Source: Channallabes apus
Taxonomy: Eukaryota; Chordata; Actinopteri; Siluriformes; Clariidae
Length of the DNA: 64,000 nt
Assembly: GCA_030522415.1 (NCBI GenBank)
Contig: CM060104.1
Span: 18,830,825-18,894,824, forward strand
Direction of reading: 5' to 3'
Under the pieces are notes generated by a model, which saw nothing but the letters and a program-made list of their open reading frames with translations, searched no databases and was not told where the DNA came from. Position numbers and translations under genes: made by a program. This document shows positions 56,031 to 64,000 of the stretch, in pieces. The stretch's first letter is position 1. Every line of letters begins with the position of its first letter.

Positions 56031-56525
56031 TACTAGTTTGCAGTAGTGTAGATTAGGTGTGTGCTTGTGGCCTATGAAAGGTTGGAACACCATTCAGGGT
56101 GCACTCCTTGGGCACTACAGTAAGTTCCTAAAATTGGTTCCAGGCCACTCATGACCCTAGACCAGCCATTCCCAAACTTAACAAGGTTAATTTCAATTTG
56201 AATTATGAAAAATTTCTGCGGCCAACCCAAACCTATACTCAGATACACAAGACTAAGATAAATTAAAAATATTAGGTATGATTACTCGATAAAAGAAAAT
56301 ACTATAAAAGTAATATTTTATAGGAATTTTAATCCTACAGTAATTATAACATTGAAAACTTTTCATTTTTGTTATAAATGATGACTCACAGTCTACCAGG
56401 AGCACCCTTACAATTGCATTTTGGGAAATAATGGTCTGGATGGATAGAGAGATAATTAATTGCTCATTATTTGTCACACGTTACTTTGAGCATACTGTAT
56501 AAGGTGTACACTGACAATTTAGATA

Positions 56526-56975
56526 ATGCATTGCCCATGGCCCAGTCAAAGTCCAGATCTATATCCAATCGAGAATCTGTGGCAAGATCTGAAAACTGTT
56601 GTTCACAAACGCTGTCCATCTAATCTGACTGAGCTGGAGCTGTTTGGCAAAGAAGAATGGGCAAGGATTTCAGTCTCTAGATGTGCAAAGCTGGTAGAGA
56701 CATACCCTAAAAGACTGGCAGCTGTAATTGCAGCAAAAGGTGGTTCTACAAAATATAGAGTCAGGGGCCTGAATAATTATGCACACCCCACTTTTCAGTT
56801 ATTTTTTCATAAAAAATGTTTGGAATCATGTATGATTTTCGTTCCACTTCTCACATGTACACCACTTTGTATTGGTCTTTCACGTGGAATTCCAATAAAA
56901 TTGAATCATGTTTGTGGCTGTAATGTGACAAAATGTGGAAAATTCAAGGGGGCCGAATACTTTTGCAAGCCACTG
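56526..56975 (+). pseudogene. Tc1 transposase C-terminal remnant with 3' terminal repeat
   Basis: The plus frame reads WPSQSPDLYPIENLWQDLK, keeping the glutamate block of DD34E enzymes (a tyrosine replaces the usual asparagine before PIE). It runs to RLAAVIAAKGGSTKY, the normal C-terminus. The end of the element, GGGGGCCGAATACTTTTGC then AAGCCACTG and TA, differs from the intact Tc1 at 9136, so this is a second Tc1 family. Everything 5' of the last catalytic block is missing. Confidence 0.85.
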
Positions 56976-57103
56976 TACATAAGTATATAAGTATAATACA
57001 TAATACAAGTATAAGCCTATGAAATGTTGCAATAGATCTCTGGAAATGTTACTTGTATGCACAAACCATACTTCTGTTTTTTCACTAGACCCGTCAGTGT
57101 TGC

Positions 57104-57255
57104 ATTTGGACATAAAGGTAATCTGAACATAATCAGCGGCGCATTTGTGCTTGGTAGACTTCAGGTTTTGAAGGACAGCCAGAAGAATTAGCTAAACAGT
57201 GCAACTCTGAAACTGTCATCACTTGGATCTTATTTACCTCACAGCTTCTTCCAAA
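57104..57255. repeat. Right arm of large inverted repeat
   Basis: Reverse complement of 55886-56030, with an extra 7 nt near 57211. The arms enclose about 1.07 kb that includes the Tc1 remnant. Confidence 0.93.
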
Positions 57256-57681
57256 GGTTTGCAGACTTTTGTAAGTTAACAACCATCTGTATCTTTTGTC
57301 TTGAAAACTCTTTGGTTTCCTGTGGTGAGAGATGACAAAGAAATGCTTCTGAATTCCCTTTCTATCACAAGCTAAATTTAGAAAAATCCAGAAGTTAAAA
57401 TGTTTTTGGACATCAGAGCAGCGAGCCTGATTTCAGAATATCTTGTAACTTTCCCAAATAGATGGTATATTAAAGTATTTTATCCAAGTCATGGTTTAAA
57501 TCTATCACAATTCAGAACTTCTTGCTTTCAATAACAAAGCTTACTGTACATTACCAATCATTTACTATTACCAGAGGTGCTACTGTCTGCATGTCATCTT
57601 ATGCACTAGCACGCATCCATGTGGTCACAAACACAGAATATCAAAGTCATTAAAGCCTACTTACAAAGACTGTAGTATATT
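57256..57681. other. Intergenic sequence
   Basis: No gene recognised. Confidence 0.4.
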
Positions 57682-58012
57682 GGGCTGCATGGTGGTGTGG
57701 TTGTTAGTTGTGGACTTGTGCCTCCAGGGTCGAAGTTTTGATTCCTACCTCAGGTCTGTGTGCATGGAGTTTGCATGTTCTCTCCGTGCTTGGTGGGTTT
57801 CCTCTGTGTACTCGGGTTTTCTCCCACAGTAGAAAGACCTGCAGATTAGGCTAACTGGCATTTACAAATTGCCTATAATGTGTGTGTGTTTGATTGTGTG
57901 ACCTCCAATGGAAAGCCACCCTATACAGGGTGTATCCCACCTTATGTCCCCTGGGATTGGCTCCAGACCTCCTGTAACCTTGTACAGGATAAGCGGTTTA
58001 GAGAATGAGTGA
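57682..58012 (+). mobile_element. tRNA-derived SINE, near full length
   Basis: Forward copy: head GGGCTGCATGGTGGTGTGG, B-box-like GTTTTGATTCCTACC, central GGAGTTTGCATGTTCTCTCC and distal CAGGATAAGCGGTTTAGAGA followed by a GAATGA-type tail. Confidence 0.75.
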
Positions 58013-58329
58013 GAATGAAAGTGTGTATAATGATTATTTTGCTCATCTAGAACTCTATAGAAACTCCAAAATTGTCTGCTTCTATTGCACATGTTGAAAA
58101 CAAGTATTTATTGGCTGGTGAGTGATTTCTTCAGCAGCTGATAAAAGAAGAAATGTGATTTCACACAATGATGACCATCAGCCCTCACTTCACCGTTAAC
58201 ACCTTTTACAACAGCTTTATGGCCCAGCTCTTTATCTGCCTGCTGTTATTTCCTTGCTTATTTTGCATCTTTCCCCCTTTTCTTACCCCCCTCTCCAATA
58301 TCTTTTTTTCTCTCTCCTTCCATCTCTTC
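58013..58329. other. Intergenic sequence
   Basis: AT- and CT-rich; no gene. Confidence 0.4.
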
Positions 58330-59030
58330 AAGATGGTGTGACAAGCTGCCAGGATGAAAGAGAAGTGGAATGGGAGGAGAAAAAGGCCAGAATTGAGCAG
58401 AGAGCTGAATCTCATTCACATCTCCCCAGACTCGATTGTTCATCCCAAGTTGGTGAATACCATCATACTGCTGTGGATTTGGGATTGATTTTAGCCAACA
58501 GACAGAAGCCTAGGGGCATGAGCAAAACTCAAGGAGAGAGCAGTTCCGTGTGATGTAATAAACTGGGATACAAAGCCATTAAACTGGCAAAAAAACTGTA
58601 TTGCCTTCAGCACAACCTATCGATTACAGCCCCATGATGTCATTTTGGCTGAGGTGCTTCAAAATGGAGACATCACTGTAAACAACACTGAGCCTATTGC
58701 ACAAAGATTCCTAATGGGACTCTGTCACTGAAAAAGAACTAAGATTCTCCAAGGATTTCAATTTGTTTATGGCAGAAGATTTAGATCCTGATGGACTCGT
58801 TACAGATCCACATTTATTTTATGCCAACTTTCTATTTAAAAACTGGGAATTACGCACTACCTGGCTGGGCTGTGAGCTAATAGAACACAAAATATGGACT
58901 GCCTGGAGTAAGGCACAACGAGCGGACAACAACAAGGCATTTCTAAAAAATTTTCCTTTGTGTCGTCTCAGAGAGCGTCCTGAGGGTGAATGTCCCAGCT
59001 GGTTACTCAGACAGAGGTAGCAGACAGTAG
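58330..59030. promoter_or_regulatory. Candidate conserved noncoding block
   Basis: Around 700 bp free of recognised repeats, followed by a TG run at 59046-59076. Open frames on both strands (for example 58254-58553 and 58763-59020) have no domains and overlap oppositely. The composition is more balanced than the surrounding DNA. Confidence 0.28.
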
Positions 59031-59040
59031 CCTGTGTGCA

Positions 59041-59045
<5 letters not shown>

Positions 59046-59076
<31 letters not shown>
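59046..59076. repeat. (TG)n microsatellite
   Basis: About 15 TG units. Confidence 0.93.
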
Positions 59077-59077
<1 letters not shown>

Positions 59078-59985
59078 AGGGAAAGCTGCCCGGTGTGCCT
59101 GATCTAATCCACCTGCCTGTGTTGGACTGCGCTCTCCCAGCTTATCTCAGGCTTATAGGAGCTCTCACTTTTGTTATAGCATGCAAACAGTAAATGCCTA
59201 ATTTTCTACTATTTGTATATACAAAATTACTTTTAAATGGTTGATTATTTAAATGTTCATGTATCTAGGACTAGGACTATTTTGTGACAAGGTCCGCTAA
59301 AGCCCTAAGGCATTATTGGTTATGCTGATGGACAAACCATCTGGTGAAGCTGAATCTGCATAATTTGAAATGAGGGTTTGGGGTGGGGTTCGGGCACATC
59401 ATAAAAATGCACAGCTTTTTTTATGTGTGTGTTTGAAAAATAGTAGCAAAAGCACAGCAATTACAGCTGATAGACATATATGCAACTTATTATGTGTGAA
59501 TATGCTGCTTGTAATAACCCCACCTCACCCCTGCCAGACACAAAAGAAAGGTGCATGTACATAAGGCAGAATTGACTGTTTAGGCAGAATTTATCACAGG
59601 GTAAGACACGTGTAGGAACACACTGTCAACCCTCTTCCACATACTGTACGTGGTCACAGACATTGGCTAGTCCTTCGATAGATAGGAGCCAAATAAGCAA
59701 AAATTTAAAATTTCTGTTGCACCACCCAATAGCCCACACATTTTAAAATGTAACAAAAAAAGACAATGTTTATTTATCCGATGACTTGGTAAAATAAAGT
59801 TTACTTTCATTAGTTTTTGTGTAAGCACATTGATCTTGGATTTATTTATTTATCAATTTTTTTGCTTTGCAATAATAATGTTGCAAAATATTTGCAATAA
59901 TTTCCGGCTAACTCCTCATTTAGTGTACCCTATGTGAAGAGAGCATGTTCATTAACCTGTTCCCTTCGCTCTTTATGCCCTCCTT
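59077..59985. other. Intergenic sequence
   Basis: AT-rich; no supported feature. Confidence 0.4.
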
Positions 59986-60410
59986 GAGAGCTCTTAGCCC
60001 AAATTGCACTGAAGTGCCAGTTCAACATCTTAATATCGAGACCTACAAAGGAGAGAAGAACAAAGAGAGAGCAGAAGCCTCTTCTGCATACGTAATGACA
60101 AAGAGGCCACCACTTCAGACACCAATTACTCAGGCATACAGGACAAACACACAAGGGGAAATTTGGAGGTGGACAGTGGGTTGGTACTGACTGAGGGGAG
60201 GCTGTGAGATCATCTTCCTGTAGGATAAGGTAGTGTATAATCATTGGGCATTAAGTTGAGCAATTATTGGCACCATGAAGCGAATATTTGTTGGGGGATC
60301 TAGATTTAATTTAGTCACTATATCAATCCCAAACAAACTTGCAGCCCTAGAGGCCTGACTTTCCCTGATAAGACTCGTGCTCCCAGCTAATCCTGATTAC
60401 AGAACCCCCT
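59986..60410. promoter_or_regulatory. Candidate conserved noncoding element
   Basis: A repeat-free block with ATTGCACTGAAGTGCC, ACGTAATGACAAAGAGG and GACACCAATTACTCAGG. The open frames on both strands have no domain. Inferred from texture only. Confidence 0.28.
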
Positions 60411-61134
60411 CATGTCCAAAGCATATGCACACACACAAGCACACACACATAAACACATACACGCACAGTCTAGCGACCAGGATTGGCAATGAATGATGAA
60501 TTCATAAATCATGGACAGACAACAAGAAAACCTGAAAAGAGTATGGTTGTGTGTTTCTATGTATGTATTATTGTTAAAGGGTAAAATAAGACCCAATTAT
60601 TGCTTCTAAGGGTACCAGATGAAAGCCGTTCTCTGTGTCATTGCCTGACTAGACGGTTTGTGTGTGCGTCTGCGTCTGTTGTGCTGATGGGTAAGAGTGA
60701 CAGGGAAGCATCAGGCAACCAGTGCTCATTATCTAAGATTTGTGTGTGTGTGTGTGTGTATGTATATGTGAGTGCCTTAATGTATTCATCCAACCATTTG
60801 GATGACTGTGTGCGTGTGTTCACCCTGCATCCAAATGCAGGGGTGTGTGTGCGTGTCTGTGTGTGCTTCGGCCACTGATGTATTCCAGCAGCCATGTGGA
60901 AGGCTGGGCCGCTTAACATGCGCTACAGGTCTCTTTTGTCCCCAGAGACAGTGATGAACGAGCACTTCCCTTACATAAAGACCCGAGTGTCACACACACT
61001 CATACACACACTCAAACACACATATGCACACACTACCTATCTATCCTCAAATTCAAAAGAGGCTCTAATTAAAATGGTTTTTACACATTTAGAAGGAGTG
61101 CAAGCAGAGTGCTGGTCTACCTATAGAGATACAT

Positions 61135-61136
<2 letters not shown>
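60411..61136. other. Intergenic sequence with short CA/TG runs
   Basis: Several brief CA or TG tracts near 60428, 60741, 60845 and 60990. No gene is supported; open frames here are built on these tracts. Confidence 0.45.

Positions 61137-61220
<84 letters not shown>
61137..61220. repeat. (TG)n microsatellite
   Basis: About 42 uninterrupted TG units, one of the longest dinucleotide arrays in the window. Confidence 0.98.
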
Positions 61221-61222
<2 letters not shown>

Positions 61223-62385
61223 AGCCTTTATTCTATACGGTCTCTGACTATATGAAGATAAGCTATACGATCTAGTGAATACACGAGCGGCTGCCAGAGA
61301 TTATTATAATTATGAGGAGTTTGTTTTCAATGCAGAATGTACAGTACAGGAATGACGATATACATTATTACACTTGTGTGCTTCAAAGGAAAGGTCACGG
61401 TTCCGGATCATCCAAGTGCTGAGTCATCGCTTAATGTTTTCCAGGAGCCACAACTAGCATTCACATCATCATCATGTGATCTGACAACAATATGTTAAAT
61501 CTTAAACAAAGCGCAATAGAACAAGTCCAGAACCTGGACTTACTGTAGGATCCAGCACTCATGGTGAACTCTTTACAAGAGATTGTTATTAGAAGCCAAG
61601 CAAGAAATTACTTACAGTCAGCTGTTTGATTTACCCTTCCCTTTTTCTGAACGCTCCCTGGTTGGAGGTCTCGACTGAATCCAGAAAGCAGCAAAAGGCT
61701 GTGTGTGTCTGTGGTGTTTTTTTTTCCCCCCTTTTTGTAATTAGTGTCTGTTGTGGGTATTATTACCAAGCTCGGGGATGTTTTAATACCTGCAGTGAAA
61801 CTAACACACTTAGCTCTGCTAATAAGCTTTCCTTTGGCACAACATCTGGACTCGTCACATTTATTTTTATCTACAGCAGGAGCCTCAGTCTCCTCTCACC
61901 ATTATGATGTCTCTCTTTAGTGAAAGTGAGTGAGCACACAATGAGCTATTGTTTTGTTTTACTTTTAATTTAATTTAAGTTTCCTGCTTCTAGGAAGTGC
62001 ACTGGTATTTTAGGATGGTGCACCTGTCTAGCCTGAATAGATACTATAGGAGCATGAGCACACTTATACAAAGTTTCATCTGAAAACAAGAGCCTGAAGA
62101 AGATGACAGTGCAAGAAAGGAAGTGCTACATCTCTCAGCTGTTTGAAAATGGACATCTTCGTGCAATTATTCTCACTGAAACACGGGAATTTACTTAAAC
62201 ACCCATCTATGTTCAATTGTTACGTCGTTTGATAAACAAACCTTTACTAAAGACTTTAGACTCAAGGTGATGGGCACTCCCTGTGATGCAGGCTTTCAGA
62301 TATTTGATGGAAGAGTGGTCAGGGTAATTGCTGGCTTCACCCAGGCCCTTATCAAATAGTTCTAGATTAAACAGAGATCATTTTT
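61221..62385. other. Intergenic sequence
   Basis: Repeat-poor, AT-leaning DNA with no recognised gene. Confidence 0.4.
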
Positions 62386-62640
62386 TGTTCCTGAATTGTT
62401 TAAAGCCAGCAATGAAGATCGTTATCATTAATCTCAAGTCAAATTGCCTACCATGTCGTTTGCTGTACCAGAGACAATTAAATGATGTGCGGTGGCAGCC
62501 TATCCTCCTGATTCCTCTCTCCCCAGGATATCCTGCGCTCTCGTTCTCATGGAAGATTCCGGGTAATTATTCCAATTAGTGCCAGTGTGAAGTGATTAAA
62601 CATATGCAGCTATCACTGAGGGAAGATTTCACCAGGTGTT
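62386..62640. promoter_or_regulatory. Candidate conserved noncoding element
   Basis: Dense with enhancer-like words: GTTATCATTAATCTCAAG, GACAATTAAATGATG, GGGTAATTATTCCAATTAG and GTGATTAAACATATGCAG. It has no repeats and no coding signature. Confidence 0.42.
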
Positions 62641-63329
62641 CCTCTCACGGTATTTCTCCCTCTCTTTCACTTCCAATCCAATTGTCTTGAAAAAGAAACA
62701 TGATTTGGAGTGTCCAGGCTGCCTGTCTCAGCCGCTCAGGGAAAGCAGATGCTCCTTCTATAATTATTCCCTGTTCTCCGGCCGAGGACTGACAAGGCTG
62801 ATATGCATCAGTATAAATTGGTGTGGAGTGACCTCTGGCCATGGCAGTGTGCTGAGGGCCAACAGAGAGGAGCAGAGGAAAGGTCCAGGTCTTAGTGTAC
62901 TAACAAGCAGGCAGCATGATACAGTACATGCAAAGCTGATGGTACCAGTCAGACAGGATTCATTCAGTTTTGTTGATTTTCTTTGTCTTGCATTTTCTAA
63001 CACAAAGCTGAGAGATCAACCAGTACAGTATAGTGCCAGGCATTTCATTACATTCTCTTCGTCTCACATGCTCATGTACTAAGTGTGAGTGTATTTCAGA
63101 TAGTTAAACAACTGAACCATGCAAAGACTCTTTTAATCAGGCTGTCCATATTTGTTTACTCTGTCTGATTATGTTACACTTCTTCCTTCAGTTGCTCCAG
63201 TTCTCTCTGTCCTTGCTTACCATTCCTACAGTGTACTTCTGAGTCCAAAGTGTGGAGTGATCCATCCACACGGCAACAATTGAATTAAAACTAAAATTTT
63301 GAGAAAATGACACTTCATTCTACTCATTA
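62641..63329. other. Repeat-poor intergenic sequence
   Basis: The 148-codon plus frame at 62636-63082 has no recognisable domain or codon signature, so no gene is called. The stretch near 62700-62880 is also repeat-free and may extend the adjacent candidate elements. Confidence 0.4.
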
Positions 63330-63800
63330 AGGCAATTACACAGATCGTAATTTCTATCACATCTGATGTCAGGGATACGTTTATGACCGATCCTCGTCAG
63401 ATCGCGCCATCATTAGTATTAATGACGGACAGGGAGACAACGCTCCTGAACCATGATGAGTTTGGCCATCCGAGGGCCAATTCATTATATGGCAGTTATT
63501 AACAAGCAACGACATGTCCTCTACTGCAATGACACTTTAAATTGATTCTGAGTGGATCAAGCAGACATTTAATTTGAAGAAGCGCACTAATACTGAGAAT
63601 GTCCTCCTGACAAAATAATTCCCTGCATTCCCTGAGGGTGAGCGCTTCTCTCCATCCACTAAAACACTTTTAGAGGCATTTGAATTAAGTAGTTCAAGTG
63701 GCATTTAATTAGTTTAAAGAAGTGGGTGATTGGTTGTTAATTAAGAGAGCATTAATGATTGGTTATTTCTCATTAAAGGTAGGGCATTATTAACTAGCCA
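63330..63800. promoter_or_regulatory. Candidate conserved noncoding element
   Basis: About 470 bp without repeats or open frames, containing GCCATCATTAGTATTAATGA, GGCCAATTCATTATATGG, GGTTGTTAATTAAGAGAGC and ATTAATGATTGGTTATTTC. This is the strongest conserved-element texture in the window; the claim is inferred and needs alignment. Confidence 0.45.
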
Positions 63801-64000
63801 ACATAAAACACTGTTGAACCTGACTTACTATTTAAAAAGAGTTTCTCCAATGCACATACATAGACATAATACAGTACGTTTACTGCATGTACCATATATA
63901 AATAATAAATGATTTAAAATGAACAAAAACAATATCAAGAGATGAATGTGTATTGTACAGTAGATGCTAGAAAACAAACGGCAAGGATTTATTTTGAGAT
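63801..64000. other. Intergenic sequence to window end
   Basis: AT-rich; nothing recognised. Confidence 0.4.

Noticed and set aside
61137..61220. Cysteine-valine-rich coding region
   Set aside because: It is a pure TG microsatellite translated in frame.
62636..63082. 148-codon plus-strand open frame
   Set aside because: No recognisable domain, no splice or promoter context, and it lies in repeat-poor DNA better explained as noncoding.

Overview
This window looks like a stretch of nuclear DNA from a teleost fish. It carries one split, vertebrate-type zinc-finger gene and a dense, layered population of fish-type transposable elements: Tc1/mariner, hAT, piggyBac, PIF/Harbinger-like, several LINE lineages, tRNA-derived SINEs and LTR remnants. 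It also has long CA, GA, TA and GATA/GACA microsatellites and AT-rich intergenic sequence. I saw no prokaryotic gene organisation, tRNA, rRNA or CRISPR array. An otophysan (catfish-like) fish would fit the repeat mix, but that is a guess.

The only convincing host gene is a scratch-family transcriptional repressor (scrt1-like) on the minus strand at 19060-20724. It has two coding exons, a canonical GT-AG intron, an N-terminal SNAG motif and five C-terminal C2H2-type fingers. A GC/CpG-rich region with a TATA box and an adjacent CAGGTG E-box lies upstream, at 20900-21300. No other host gene was found, so scrt1 appears to sit in a gene-poor landscape. Several repeat-free, balanced-composition blocks (16.7, 24.1-24.7, 30.6, 32.2, 55.3, 58.3, 60.0 and 62.4-63.8 kb) look like conserved noncoding or regulatory DNA. 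That is an inference from texture only.

Layout: 0-9 kb holds LINE 3' ends, SINEs, a hAT MITE and a GATA/GACA satellite. 9.1-10.8 kb is a complete Tc1 element with an intact 340-residue DD34E transposase and Sleeping Beauty-like IR/DR ends. 11-18 kb has microsatellites, a SINE and a hAT MITE. 17.7-21.3 kb is the scrt1 locus. 21.7-23.2 kb is a SINE cluster with an inverted pair. 27.3-30.1 kb holds a hAT element with a second hAT-like BED fragment inside it, followed by a 938-bp solo LTR; both outer elements have perfect target-site duplications. 33.5-36.0 kb is a LINE with endonuclease and reverse transcriptase coding that ends abruptly before the catalytic aspartate pair. 37.7-47.3 kb is a graveyard of Harbinger-like, piggyBac, Tc1, L2-type LINE and gag remnants, including a decayed dispersed-family gene split by a Tc1 MITE. 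48-50 kb has mariner-like ends and an 801-bp hAT-type element with a perfect 8-bp duplication. 55.9-57.3 kb is a near-identical ~140-bp inverted repeat around a Tc1 remnant. The remaining 58-64 kb is mostly repeat-poor.

No genes here work together as a pathway. The biology is one neural developmental regulator embedded in possible regulatory DNA that many mobile-element lineages have colonised. SINE copies share their 3' tail with an L2-type LINE in the same window, which suggests that LINE type as their mobilising partner.
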